Shown here piece by piece: positions 50,598-62,517 of a stretch of DNA of 64,000 nt. The DNA is from Taiwanofungus camphoratus (lineage: Eukaryota; Basidiomycota; Agaricomycetes; Polyporales; Taiwanofungaceae). A program made the position numbers and the translations under genes. The DNA is taken from assembly GCA_003999685.1 (NCBI GenBank), contig CP021230.1, forward strand, positions 868,001 through 932,000, in the 5' to 3' direction. Within the stretch, counting starts at the first letter, position 1. Every line of letters starts with the position of its first letter. Under the pieces are notes generated by a model. The model made no database searches, had not been told where the DNA came from, and worked only from the letters and a program-made list of their open reading frames with translations.

Positions 50598-52871
50598 TTA
50601 CTCGCGCGGCGCCAGTGACACTTTCAGAGGCAGTTGAACTCCCTTGTGAACCTCGCCCTCCAGTGTAGGTACCATGACTAGAGCATTTTCCCTTCGGATC
50701 CGTTTGGCATCCTCTGTCATGGAGAACTCAAAGTTGGAAATGAGCTCAACAAGAAAGGCTTGCAGCTCGTATATCCTAGAACCAACCCATTCGCACTGTT
50801 AGCCCTCGGAGATGCAAAACATCTGCATGACATACGCAAATCGCCAACCGATGCAAGCTCTAATTCCACCGGCGAATGTCAGGCTATACAGCGTATATCA
50901 GCATCACTGGCTAATATTATCGAGACGGATGTGCATACACATTGCCGACCACCCCAACCGTAGTAGCACGCTTGCCGGAAAAGTTCAGAAAACGTTCTGG
51001 ATTGAACACATGCGCGTCTTCTCCCCAGACATCTTCATTTCTAATGCAACAGAAACGGGCATTCATGAGCCAGAACAAGACTTCAGAGCTGAAGCTGGTT
51101 TGGGCTTACCGATTATATGCCGCTACGGACAGTGTGAGTCGTTGACCTTTGTGAATAGGTATCTCCCTGATCACCTTGCCCGACAGTGTCGTGATTGGTT
51201 TCGACAAAGGAAGGACATCGTCTCTCGCAGCCTGTCTGAAATTGTGGGGGACTACTGGGTGGAAGCGTAGTACCTCTCGAAGTACAGCTTGTAGGAATGG
51301 CATGGCGTCGAGATCAGAGGCCGTGAACTCGCTATCTCCACGCTCATGGAGATTCTGTTCCATCTTTCTAATCTCAGCGCGCAGGCGCGTTTGGTAGTCT
51401 GGACGCTTTGCTAATTCCAGAAGCGCGAAGCTCAATGTATTTGAGGTGGTCTCTTGGCCAGCTAGCATGATTGTCCTATGTATTGAATGTATCTCATTGT
51501 CATCCAACGCGCAGCGATTGACAAATCATGACGTACCTCATCTGGGAAAGCATTTCCTCATGGCTTAACCTCGTCTTCTCGTTCTCCGATGCATTCGCTT
51601 TCACTGCAACACTCATGGTGTCGTACTCTCAATGTGCGAATAAGAAACATGCCTGTACGCACCCAATATGCTCATTACGTCACGGTTATTCTTTCCGAGA
51701 TGCAACGCGTCCGACTTTGTCTGTAGCAACTGATTCGCTACCTTGTGCGCAACATCCCTGTTGTAGCGAGCCTTATCCAAACCTTGCCCAGGTAGGTTGT
51801 CGTACAAGACCTCAGTAAGACGCATCGGAAGATAGTGAACTACACTCTGGAAGAATATCGTCGCGTTTGCAGGCGAAGAAAAAATATCTGAACTGCGCAC
51901 GAATAGTCGGAAAGGCCTCGACGAGATATACAAAAAACACAAGCTGACGTACACGAGGTTCCGATACGCCTTGGCTAAGTCGGTCTCAGCGTTGTCCGAG
52001 CATCCGAATTTGTAGTCGAAAGCAGCTGTAAGGAATTACATCAACAACGCGGCAAACATGTGATGCTTCATCAGTACCTTCCCCGATAGCATCTAGAGTG
52101 GCAGGTGAGATGTATTTAATGACATTCAAGACACAGGACTGTTCTGGTGAATCCATCAGAATGTCCTTCCACTTCTGGGTCATCTGTTTCGTGAGATGTG
52201 TCAGGCTGGAGCGTCATATTATGTCAACAACTGGGCTCCCACTGACTTGTGCAGCATAATGATCAAACACAGGAAGGAGCGCTTTTGCCTCTGGCGTCCC
52301 AAAAGCGGGAATCATTACCTTTCTTTGCCGCTTGTGCGTCTCACCTGCAACCCATGAGTGAGCAAGCGAAGCATTCAATGACAAGTAAGTTACCATCAGC
52401 CCAGGTAAGTCCGTGGTCACCTATCAGGCGGGAAAGAGCCCGACGTTCAGGTTGCTTGGGAAAGTTATATCCCGACGTTTGGTAGATGTATTGCAGTGCC
52501 TTGGGGTCAGAAATCCAAAGCGTGTCTGCCTGATGATACATACAGGACACTTGAGAGTCAGAGGCTCTGCCAAAACAGACAAAACATACGCCGAAAGGTG
52601 CTTTGTAACGAGCGACGCCACCGAATCGAGCTTGCCACCTGAAATCCACATCTCCGGCTGGGCCCTGGTGCAATTCCTGAAGGTTGCCTTCGTAGGACTC
52701 AGAACGATGGATAACCATATCAAGACGAGTTCGCTACTCACCCAACCAGAACGATTCGGAGTCTGGTCCCGGTATGTCGGTAATGGACAGTCTGCTATAC
52801 CGACGGCGCAAGAGATAAGCGAGACATATGCCAGCGAGTGCTAGGATTACGGCCAGAGAGCTCATTGACAT
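50598..52871 (-). CDS. Cytochrome P450 monooxygenase
   Basis: A twelve-exon model with introns 52688-52741, 52530-52589, 52345-52393, 52184-52246, 52026-52077, a 60-nt intron near 51905-51964, 51604-51662, 51476-51536, 51041-51109, 50884-50938 and 50776-50835. It leaves 1632 nt, 543 residues plus stop. An N-terminal anchor (SSLAVILALAGICLAYLL, then RRR) is followed by the hinge IPGPDSESF. The I-helix is MLAGQETTSNTL, the ExxR helix AVLREVLRFHP, the PERF-type motif FNPERFLNF, and the haem loop FAGGIRACIG with the axial Cys. It is therefore probably an active ER-bound P450. The family is not named: basidiomycetes have hundreds and the substrate cannot be read from sequence. No biosynthetic cluster surrounds it. 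Confidence 0.92.
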
Positions 52872-54455
52872 TGGTAGCAGATAGTGAATGAAATAAGGTA
52901 CGCGATGAGCGATCCTATTGCATGGGCTTTATATGGGCCAGGAGGGGTGTCCCATGACTCTATCGCGCAAAGATCTCAGCAACAGAAGCCACACATACTG
53001 TAAGCATGCATTTGAAGTTGGACAGAGTGCTATAGAGATAGAACCGTCATCCACGTCAATTGAACGAGCCTAGAAGTCACTATAGTTGGTGTAAGACGCG
53101 GAGTCACCAGTTCCATGTTGACCAAGAAAACATGCGAAAGAAGGGATCCACGGAGTTCAGAAGAACCCTGCCATGATAATTCCCTAAAGTCACAAAGTAG
53201 CGACTACATAAATGACCGCGGAGAACTGTCATTCTCACGATCAACGACCGGCAGGTGTGCAGTGCGCGTTGCCGTCGTATCACATAGAGTCCATTAGAGC
53301 GTATTCACACCCAATTCGAACTCGAGCGATACAATTACAGTGTAATGGAATATTGTAGAGTCAAAGACACCGGATCCTCGTGCAACAAGAATTGCTGTGC
53401 GCCGCGCCCAAGTCCATTTGCTCGTCTTCCTCCCTCCGGCATCAAAACTGAGCAGCTCACACAATTGCAGTCCCTCTTAAGGCCGCTGGCATGATCTATG
53501 AATCGCTCTGTACATCTCAACCTACCCCGAGTGCTCGAAGTCGAAAACTTCCCCAAGTAGTATTTTGAGGCGCGATGGGAACTTGATCTCATTCACATCG
53601 ACGTCTTCATCCGGATAACATACCGAGATTAGTGGAGACACGGCAATGGCGGATCGCCCCTGGCTGAACCCTCCGGTCTGCACGCCAGTCACACGACTGG
53701 ACTAGTCGTACAAATGACTCAAGACGACTGGTCGTTGCCATCTGGCACAACACTGAATGACTTCCATTCAAGCTTCCGGCTTTGAAGTGGCCAAGTCGGA
53801 CGGTTTGATGAATGACACTTCCAGTTCTTCTATACACTGAGAACTAACACGAAAAGAACGGTTCATGAATACTTTACTCGCCCAGAACTAGGCGCGATAG
53901 ACGAAGGTCACTCATGCATATGGTTATATGGACGTAGTTAACAGCCAACGAACTCGGATGCACATAATACGGTTTCGATCATTGGAAGCATTGAGTAAAT
54001 ACACATATGTATGACAAAACCGAACAAAATGATGCATGCAGCAATAACTATAGCCCCTACAAGAAGATTGGAACGAACAACACCAGTAAAAATCGAGAGG
54101 AGGCATAGCGAAACAAAAGGAATGGCGGTGTATGGCGGACAATAAACGATCCCGGTACATGACAAAGTCGATCTGAAATGTGATATTGTTTTGTAGGCAG
54201 TGTAGGGTTGGGAGGTGGATAGTGTATGATAGATGCAAGTGATGCGTGGGAAGAGTCCTCGAATAAGTAGATGGTAGCGTATGATATGGAGCATCGGATG
54301 GAGCTGGAGTGGGCTTGCAGGTGTGAAGTCAAGTACTATTGGGATATACTATAGCGAGTTCGATCAATGCAACCGCAGAAAGTGACGGGTTGAAGGGCCG
54401 ATGACGAGAGAAAGCGATGGGATATGCGACGAATAAAGATATGAGAGTGCAAGTT
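52872..54455. other. Intergenic; no gene seen
   Basis: Upstream of the P450 and downstream of Cdh1. Only short unrelated ORFs; no domain recognised and no close repeat match seen. Confidence 0.5.
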
Positions 54456-56216
54456 TCATCGAATGAGCCTTCCATAATCAAGCCGGCTCTCTCGTTTTGC
54501 TTCGTGGTTCTCTTTCTTGGGAAATGCGTTCCAAAAGCGGAGCGTCTCGTCGCCTGCCCCAGTGACAATCGTCTCGCCGTCAGGGCTCATTGCGAGATAT
54601 AGAACTCGGTGTGTATGGCCAGTTAGCGAGGCCACCATATCCAGCGAAGGATACTTCCATATGCAGATCTGGTTCTGAGCGGTAGTTGAGGAGAAACCAT
54701 GTGTAGACACAAGTTCATGCGAAGTCAAGGACCACGTGAGATTGCATACCTGGATTATGAAAGTACCTGGAATAAGCGTCGCACTGCAATTACCAAGAGA
54801 GTAAGTTACCTGGCTACCAGTGTCGAGTTCATTCAACATGCTCCCAGTAAACGTGTTCCAGAATCGGATGTGCTTGTCTGCAGTGCCACCACCTGTAGCC
54901 AAAATGCCTGAAACGTGCGGGTCCCATGCCAGCGCCTTTACAGCTGCTGTATGTTCATGGAATTTCCACAAAGGCACCTCACCCCCGTCCTCCGTTGCAC
55001 TGCCGCTTGCGCTGCCACCAGCGCTGCTGCTTCTCGATGCTGATCCGGGTTGGGGTCTTTTCGATCCTCTCAAGTCCCATATACAGACCTTGTTATCATT
55101 TCCCCCACTCGCGAGCGTCGCCGCCTGCGGACCACCACCCCCGCTCCATCGCAGCCCGCATACCTCCTGCCGGTGTCCCTGACACCGTTTGAACGGCTGT
55201 ATCGATGACTCCCGTACATCTCTATGCTGAACTTGGCGGTCCCGCGACCCAGAGCTGAGCACGTGAGCATTCCATGATAATGCGCCAATTCTTTGTGTGT
55301 GTGCTTGCTGGTACGTACGCTGCAGCTGCAGGGTGTTGGCGTCGTAAATTTGCAGCCGGCCCGATAGCGTACCCACTGCAAGAGTCGTCCCTTTCTGTAC
55401 CCATGACACCGAGCTAATAGTGTCATGCGAATCTGCGAGATCGCAGAGTTTTGACACCTGCGCTGTGTGAGCTGTCCAGAGATATACGCATGAGCCCAGC
55501 CCGACGCCTAGCACGTTCGTGCTCGACCAGTCAACTAGATTTAGATAAAAGTCATCTGCCAGCTCGGGTGCATCAAGCACCCGATATGGCGTCTTACACA
55601 CACTGCGAAGCTGCCGCCGCGGGCTCTCCAAAAGTTGCCTGCTTTCTGCGCGTACGGGGCTCATTGAATACGCCTCATCCGTCGGGGTATCAAGCCGGCG
55701 AGTGGGCGTGGCAGGGTTCGAGCGTGAAGGTGAGTTGTACGCGAACAGCCGCCGTCGTGTCGGCGTCGTCGGTAAAGTCGCGTTCGCATTTGGCGTCGCG
55801 CGAGATGGTGATGCAGATCGATTTGAAGAGGGTGGAGTGACTTCTGTGTGCAGGATAGATGTGAAAATCGCGTTTGCCTGCTCTTTCAACGCGTCCGACT
55901 CTGTAGGGATGATTCGGTTTTTCGACGGCGTTGATGGAGTCGTCTCGTCCATAAGATGATATGATGTACGCATGTCTCCTGAGTCCCTCGAGGGCACAAA
56001 GCGGTCGCCATAATCTCGTGGACCACGGGAATCAATGGGTGATTCGGATCCGCCACTGTCGCTCGTAGTCGGTCGTGAATCTAAGGACGGTGTGGAGGTT
56101 GATCCAATGCCAAAGATGAGATTGACGCGCGGACGGTTTCTTCGGTGGTCGTCATCTTCCATTTCTTGATGGGTTGCACGCAAACGCTTGCCAAAGGGCG
56201 AGTTCTTGAGAGACAT
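54456..56216 (-). CDS. CDH1: Cdh1/fizzy-related APC/C activator (WD40)
   Basis: The ORF of 586 codons contains one in-frame 60-nt intron (54750-54809). Removing it joins DTGSQ to VCNLTWSLTSHELVSTHG, the family sequence, and gives about 566 residues. Landmarks are the C-box DRFVPSR near residue 70, the RVLDAPELADDFYLNLVDWSS entry to the propeller, LGSCVYLWTA and CDL as in Cdh1 rather than Cdc20, seven WD40 blades, and the C-terminal Ile-Arg tail that docks on the APC3 TPR groove. It brings D-box and KEN-box substrates to the anaphase-promoting complex in late mitosis and G1. Several SP/TP sites in the N-terminal half fit CDK control. A Ser/Gly-rich loop interrupts the middle of the propeller. 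Confidence 0.93.
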   Translation of the reverse strand: MSLKNSPFGKRLRATHQEMEDDDHRRNRPRVNLIFGIGSTSTPSLDSRPTTSDSGGSESPIDSRGPRDYGDRFVPSRDSGDMRTSYHLMDETTPSTPSKNRIIPTESDALKEQANAIFTSILHTEVTPPSSNRSASPSRATPNANATLPTTPTRRRLFAYNSPSRSNPATPTRRLDTPTDEAYSMSPVRAESRQLLESPRRQLRSVCKTPYRVLDAPELADDFYLNLVDWSSTNVLGVGLGSCVYLWTAHTAQVSKLCDLADSHDTISSVSWVQKGTTLAVGTLSGRLQIYDANTLQLQRTYQQAHTQRIGALSWNAHVLSSGSRDRQVQHRDVRESSIQPFKRCQGHRQEVCGLRWSGGGGPQAATLASGGNDNKVCIWDLRGSKRPQPGSASRSSSAGGSASGSATEDGGEVPLWKFHEHTAAVKALAWDPHVSGILATGGGTADKHIRFWNTFTGSMLNELDTGSQVTYSLGNCSATLIPGTFIIQVCNLTWSLTSHELVSTHGFSSTTAQNQICIWKYPSLDMVASLTGHTHRVLYLAMSPDGETIVTGAGDETLRFWNAFPKKENHEAKRESRLDYGRLIR

Positions 56217-56743
56217 AGTCGTCGCGCGAGGAGTGTTGATCGTGTCGACTGTCGGATAGATGATGGAGGTAAATTAGGATGGATACAGAGCTAGAAATAA
56301 GCAGAAATCAGGCGAAACCTAGCATGTAGAGCATGAACAGCGCTAAGGATGGTTGAGTGGGCGGCGGCGGCGTCGTCGTGGGCATCGACCAGAGCCAACT
56401 TGTGGCTGGGCCACATCGTGAGCTTCTTACGTAAGCAATTGTGGCAACTCCGATATCGGAACGTTTCACAAGGTCACAGAAGTAAACCATGTCTATTTGC
56501 GACTTCATGAATAAGTGTTCTGGGAAGAACCTCCAACCGTACACAGACACAGTACGACAATAGGGACAATACTTGAAAAGAATGAATTGTCCAGTGGCGA
56601 CTGTTCGGCTTTTCGCGGAAATTTCCAGTCGGAGCCTAAAAGGCTACGTTGTTTCGCTACCACCACTTACAGCCCGAATGGACAGAGGATGAATGTGAGT
56701 GGTTTTATCCATCCATTCATGTTTACTTCTGACAGGCTTAGTT
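56217..56743. other. Divergent intergenic region
   Basis: Between the divergent starts of Cdh1 (minus) and Spt7 (plus); presumably holds both promoters. A short exon of Spt7 could lie near 56690 (ATGAAT before a GTGAGT donor), but I prefer the Met at 56744. Confidence 0.45.
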
Positions 56744-59725
56744 ATGCAGAATCTCCTCAGGACATTGACTGAAAGCCAGTACAAGACCGCACAACGTGAT
56801 ACCGATCTCAAGTTACTGTTGAGCGCCGTTAAGGAAAGCCGCGTGAGTTCTTCCACGAAGACATAAGTATTACAGAATACCGTTGATACCCGTGAAGCGG
56901 CAGAGTCATGATACTACTAAGCTCGCGGACGCATTCTACGACTCGTTGGAAGGCCTCTTGCATGACTTACGGACGGTGACAATGGTAAGTCCCCATAATG
57001 AGCCACACGTTCTGAAGCAGTGTTCAGTAAGACATGCAGGACAACCGAGATGCGGAGGCATTTCTCAAGCCAGTCTCGAAGACTGATGTGCCCGATTATT
57101 ATGATGGTATGTACGTCCGTTCAATATGTACCGCCTGGGAGCGCTTAATGAAGATCTAGTCATTGCGAACCCTATGGACTTGCAAACAATGCTCAAGAAA
57201 GTCAAGCAGAAGCAATATAAGTCAAAGAAGGACTTCAAAGATGACCTGGATCTTATATGGTCTAATTGTTTTACGTATAATGCGACAGAGGTAAGGCTTT
57301 AGTGCCAAGTTGTGATCGGAATCCAATCTCTCTTTGCAGAACCATCCCCTGCGCGTGTGTGCCAAGCGTCTCAAAGCGAAAGCTGAGAAGTTACTCAAAC
57401 ACATTACTGATTGGAAAGAGCGTGCCGATCCCTCTATACCAGTAGATATCTCGGTTCGCGGTGTTACACCCAAACTGAACGGTGTCACCCTGAACGGCCA
57501 CGCAAGACCACTCTCCCCTACTGTCATAAAGTCTCCGAGTCCTGGAAAGGTCATACCCACTCATATCAACAACAAAAAAGTTCGACGAGATGTGCCTTTT
57601 CTTGAGTCTCCTGCCATCATTCGTACACCTTCTGGCATGGCAGCGTTTCTTCAATTAGATCAAGAGCTTGACAGCAGACCATCATCGAATACTAGTCTTG
57701 GACAAGAATTCCGTGGTCTGGAAGAACGATTAAATGAGCTTATTGCAGTTGCAGATGACGAGAACGAAAGCATTAACTCTGATTCTCCAGATATTTCCCT
57801 AAAGACTGTAGAAGGAGAAGTTGGAGCTAAGCGAAAACTGTGCGTCTATTATAACCTTTCAGCATCGGCAGCTCATTGAGTAGAGTATACAGCAATGGCT
57901 ATAATGACCTAAGACCTCGGAAACGGGCTCGTACCCAGCAGTCGGCAGAGAGGGATGTGGTAGAACTCTGGTGGGATGCTCTGCAGTCTGATGACTTACT
58001 GGGAAATGGCCTTCCGACTCTCGTGTACCAATCCTCTGAGGATGTCCCCAGCCTTTCGCCGGCCAAAGCAATCGTTGATCCACCTCGGGAAAGAAAGACG
58101 CATCGGCACAAGAAGACCGAGCCGCCTAAGAGCAGTTTGCTTTCGCATTTGAATAATAACATCCGGACAATGCGGCGCGTGCGTAGCACGCATGCTAAGT
58201 TTGCCGCACTCAGTCAAAATATCGAAGAAGTTATTGGGCCACCTGCCCCGTCTGACCTGCCTCCAGAGGATGTGGAAGATATACTCGATGAACGGCCTTG
58301 GAAGCCTATGGGATCTGGTATCGACATCGGCGAGGAAAACGCAGACGATTGTCTCCATTGGATGGGCAGCAAGATACTAGAGCATGCTGGGTTTCAAGGT
58401 CGGCAGATTTGATATAAAGTCACGACAAATTGAAATACTGATAGTGCATATTTGAATCAAGGGACGTCTAAGGTAGCATTGGATGTTCTTGCAGGCGTAA
58501 CATCAGAATATCTCCTCAATGTTGGTCGCACAATTCGGTTTTTGTGTGATAAATATGCGAAGAAGATGACCCCCGAAGTATGTAATCAGATCTGGCATTG
58601 AACTGGTCGAGCTGAAAATTGGATTTTAGGAAATCATCCTCCATACGCTTTTCGAAAGTGGAACTACAAAGATTTACGAACTCGAACGATATATCAAAGA
58701 CGATATCGTACGGTACGGTTCGAGATTGGCGGAGCTCGAAAAGAAACTCGCCAACGCTTACCGCGAAGCGGTGAATCGTCTCATATATTGCCCTAATCAT
58801 GATCCTCATACTTTACATATCAGACAACAGAGGAAGCTTGGGATGATGATGCTTTATTCCAAATCGCAGACGACGAAGAAGAGGAAGGAGAATTTGTCAT
58901 GTATGCCGCGAATTATCTATCCGCTCGCCATATCTGTCCGCTCGCCGATCAGTGATTAATTCTTTTTGTAGGGGCAACTTCGCAGACTCGTTCGGTGAAG
59001 ACTTCCTGGGTTTACGCGAGCTCGGTATTGCTGCTGAGTTCGGCTTGTCAAGTCTTACTATACCCAAGAAATTACTCAAAGGCAAAGGCAAGGGGAACCT
59101 CAAAGAAGGACAATCCACGTGTGTTTTTATTGTATTTTCGATCGAACCAGTGTGCTGATATGACTTTTGCAGTGCCAAGCCTACCGAACCTCCGCCACCA
59201 TTCCCACCGCCACCACCCTTCGTACCCTTGGATTCGAAGACTGTCGACGATCAAATCGGTCTCCTCAAACCATACTACCAACAACGTCTTGCTTCCGTGT
59301 CTAGCTCTATTATCCCATCGTCTACCAACCTTAATTCATCTCCATCACACGTTCCAAATCTACCACCTACACCTGGTGCATCATACACACAGGCTGCCGT
59401 TACCGCTGCTTTTGAGCCCAATTCTCCTCCACTGATCCTTCCTGACGATGCCCCAACCCCTTCTCATACCAAGATAGGACCCCTTGGTCAGATCATGAAA
59501 GGTGCCCCCTCTGCGACTGCAGCGAAGAAGAAATCGAAGGGGAAAGCCCCTATGGAATCAATAAACGGTCCTTCGGAGGCGGAGCCATTTCCCAAAACTG
59601 CTGCTACCAGTCCTCCAGCTGTGGTTGATTCACAGAAGAAAGGCAAGAACGCAAATGGACCAATGGGCAAGAGGAAGGCGAAAGGTCCGGAAGCATTTCC
59701 GGCAGCAGTTGTGGCAAGCGCATAA
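56744..59725 (+). CDS. SPT7: Spt7-like SAGA subunit (bromodomain plus histone fold), with an apparent +1 frameshift
   Basis: An eleven-exon model with introns 56843-56897, 56985-57039, 57107-57159, 57291-57339, 57840-57892, 58399-58461, 58579-58629, 58771-58823, 58901-58971 and 59119-59172. It leaves 2425 nt, one base more than a multiple of three. The bromodomain spans [17 protein letters not shown] to [18 protein letters not shown], with [13 protein letters not shown] and [11 protein letters not shown] (the acetyl-lysine Asn). The histone fold is [24 protein letters not shown] to [16 protein letters not shown]. The Spt7 tail has [25 protein letters not shown]. Spt7 scaffolds SAGA through a histone-fold partner. 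The extra base lies near 58560 (GCGAAAGAAGATG) between KYA and KKMTPE. It may be a sequencing error or a real lesion. A Pro-rich run and a Lys-rich end follow. Confidence 0.85.
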
Positions 59726-60401
59726 GACCTTCTCGTCTTACCTGTGGTCTGCTCATTCTCTCTGTACTGTTGTATTTCTGGGACATTAGTAACATGTGGA
59801 ACGTAACTATTAAATTAATATTGTAGCACTACTGATATCGGTGTACTTGTGTGGCGGCGAAGCCTTTCGAACGCCACGGTGTGTATTTCATTTCTGTCGC
59901 GAACTTCAAAGTTGCATGAAAGACGCCTTCAAGCTTCAGACTACGAGTTTTCACTGTATAACCGAAGCAATCTAGGCTGAGGTTTGTGTCGAACGTATCA
60001 AGTACTAATCAGCGTTGGATGTTTGCCTGATTTGGTTGGTCAGAGGCGACCATCACGACTCCAAAGGTTGGTGTCTACAGACTTGTTGTTATTCCTCAGG
60101 CTTCAACCCTTGTCATTAGATTGATAGGCTCAGGAGGTCATATTAGTAGCTTGCTAGGACTCAAGCGTTCCACCTTGGCAAGCTCCTTAATTTCGAAACT
60201 GGTGGCTTCAAAGTTTATGCCAGACGCATCAGATTTGTTGAGAACTTCATGCTTGTGTAAAGCATTTCAACTCGAACCTCGATTTTCCCAATTCACTCCA
60301 GTCGTCTGCATTCCGAATACGACGGAAGTTCCACATACATACCTCCTTTGTGTGGCTTGAATCCGAATTGTTCTGACAATTCCTTTGGACCTGATGTAGT
60401 C
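59726..60401. other. Intergenic; no gene seen
   Basis: Between Spt7 and the FEELR gene. One 79-codon ORF (60121-60360) lacks recognisable features. Confidence 0.5.
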
Positions 60402-61323
60402 ATGGGTGATAGTACTGACCGAGATATTTATATGAGTATCTTGGCTCTAAGGGGTGAGAAAGAGGAGAGCTTTGAGGTGTGTGATTCACCTTAGGTGGCC
60501 GCACAATTTGCGATTGATCGAGGTTATATCGGCTTAGGAACGACGAGTCCGGGACTACATTCATGCACATAGGACGACGGGAAGACCTCCGATGCCATCA
60601 CCCCTAGAGCCGGCTTCTTCAGAAGAGCGTGCAGCTTTAGGCTTGCCACCGCTCTTTGTACCGTTTTCTGAGGTGATAACATACCCGGCCAATGAGCAGT
60701 CGAACGGAATAACACAGGGTGATCCGCGTGGTGGCGTATCCTCTGCTTCAGATGTACAAGTTTTTCGTCCGTACACGGGACGGGATGACAATCCCAGAAT
60801 GTTCTGCGTATACTACAGCATAGTCTGCCAGCCCGAATTCAGAGCGTTCTCTTTCGAGGTGGGTTCATTCCGCAAATACAGTGCACGCGATGTCCATTCC
60901 CTCATGTCCTTTGTCGCATCGATCTTCAGGAGCTGCGATATGCCGCATACTCCAAGGGCCTGAAGATCGTGCCCAGGGCCTTAAATGCACGTCAGTATTC
61001 CTGTGCCATTGTCTCATGCGTAGATACATACCTTTGGGTGTCCAGAAGCTACGTCCGCCACCGCATTACCTCATGCTAATGGGGTTGCCGAAAGTTTTCA
61101 AAGTATATACTCTGAATCTCAATATCAGAAGCATAGTTTCGAAGTAAGTTTATAATTTTCAATCGCAGTCAATCGATTGTGTATCAGACTCATACATCAT
61201 CATTCATACTTTCTGCTTTATCCCATTTCATGACAGGAGTTACGTCTGGCCTTCCTCCGTAGCGATCGCCAACTTAACTCTGCAGAGATCATCGAACAGA
61301 ATTCTGTCCTGAAGCTAACGTGA
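60402..61323 (+). CDS. Small protein with two FEELR motifs (nucleoporin-like)
   Basis: Assembled from fragments: introns 60477-60537, 60859-60929, 60991-61045 and 61144-61236 leave 642 nt, 213 residues plus stop, open throughout. It begins MGDSTDRDIYMSILALRG. The middle (RDYIHAHRTTGRPPMPSPLEP ... SEVITYP) is not recognised. Two similar elements occur: PEFRAFSFEELRYAAYSKG and YQKHSFEELRLAFLRSDRQ. Each is interrupted by a phase-0 intron at exactly the same place (SFE/ELR), which suggests a duplicated exon pair. SFEELR-type motifs are known to me from fungal nucleoporins such as Nup98/Nup145N, but there are no FG repeats or autoproteolytic domain here. Function unknown. Confidence 0.72.
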
Positions 61324-61581
61324 TATCGAGGACAGAAGCTAATATGATATCGTTGACAATGGACGTTGCTCATCTCATGGTGAGACTTACATCATCCTGG
61401 TAAAGTCATGGCCAACTGTTGGATTTTTCAGTAACTCGTGGTTTGTTGCATTGCTTTCGTCAGATATATGAACGAATGTATCATTGTGGTTGTAATACAT
61501 AAGACTCGGACGTGGAACTACAGCTGTGATATGTTATGAACTATTAATGATGTCGATGCACACCAGGTACTATCGGCGAAG

Positions 61582-62517
61582 TCATCGCCGTATATTGGAC
61601 AGCCATGACCACTTTCTAGCCACCTTCTCTACCCTCTCCATCTCGTCACCGGAGACCTCGCCCTTCCAAACGCTGAGAAAGTCGGCCTCGGCGTCAATGA
61701 AGCGGAGCACAGTTTCGACGCTCTTGGCCGACACAAACGCGAGGTAGCATCCGGCTACCGATAGAGCATCTGTCGGTCGATGCGCAGGGGTGCAGACAAG
61801 GGTGCGCACGCCTAAAGTGCCATTCGACGCAGTTCCGGAGTAGGGCAGTGCTTGCGCGAGGAAGTCGCGCGCAGCACGAAGCTGTGCGTCGGTGAGCGCG
61901 AGCCCCGCACGTAGGGAGTCGTCGGCCCGTGCGGACGTGGGAAGGACGAGGCGTAGTCTGTGCACTCGACCGTCCCATGCTTGCTCTACGGAGCCGCAGT
62001 CGAGTTCATCGCTGCCGGCAGGCGGATCGCAGATGTCGACGAGGTGAGTGAAACCATCTTCGAGGGACTGTACAGTGTCCTCTCCACTGTCATCGGAGGG
62101 CTTGAATGCAAGGGACAGTCCAGGAATGATCTCTTGCAAGTGCCTGCCGTCGGGCTTGGAAAGGTCGCTTGGGGCGACGGGGATCTCCTGGGATTTCACC
62201 TCGACTACATGTGCCTCCTCTTTGAGCACGATTCGCCTCTGTCCCTTGCGCCTCCGTGGGAGATGATTGCGGTGCGGCTGGACGTGGCCTTTGTTCGAAC
62301 ATGGTGCCATGTGATCATGCTGTGTGAAAGTTGTCTTGATCTTTAGACTAAAACCGCATCGATCTCTGAGAGTGCGACGAATCGCCGGGACAGGCGGGGG
62401 GAATTGAGCAATTGGACTTGATGGGTAGAGGATAGGAGGCGAAAAAGGCGCCGAAGGGATGGAAAGTGATGGCAATACTGCAGCGGTGGCCATCTTGGTG
62501 TGTGGATCAATGAACAC
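61582..62517 (-). CDS. Dual-specificity-phosphatase-like protein, probably catalytically dead
   Basis: A single open frame of 311 codons; an alternative start at MATAAVLPSL (62493) is equally good. The N-terminal third is Pro-rich and basic (HLPRRRKGQRR). The rest resembles the tyrosine/dual-specificity phosphatase fold: EIIPGLSLAFKPSDD, LEDGFTHLVDICDPP, HRLRLVLP, and a P-loop-like TLVCTPAHRPTDALSVAGCYLAF in place of HCxxGxxRS. The Cys-to-Arg spacing is four residues instead of five and the His is missing, so phosphatase activity is unlikely. A binding or regulatory role is possible. The fold assignment is by motif order and moderately sure. Confidence 0.65.
   Translation of the reverse strand: MFIDPHTKMATAAVLPSLSIPSAPFSPPILYPSSPIAQFPPPVPAIRRTLRDRCGFSLKIKTTFTQHDHMAPCSNKGHVQPHRNHLPRRRKGQRRIVLKEEAHVVEVKSQEIPVAPSDLSKPDGRHLQEIIPGLSLAFKPSDDSGEDTVQSLEDGFTHLVDICDPPAGSDELDCGSVEQAWDGRVHRLRLVLPTSARADDSLRAGLALTDAQLRAARDFLAQALPYSGTASNGTLGVRTLVCTPAHRPTDALSVAGCYLAFVSAKSVETVLRFIDAEADFLSVWKGEVSGDEMERVEKVARKWSWLSNIRR

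Noticed and set aside
57876-58412. Separate gene starting near 57876
   Set aside because: It continues the Spt7 frame across a 53-nt intron and has no Met of its own.
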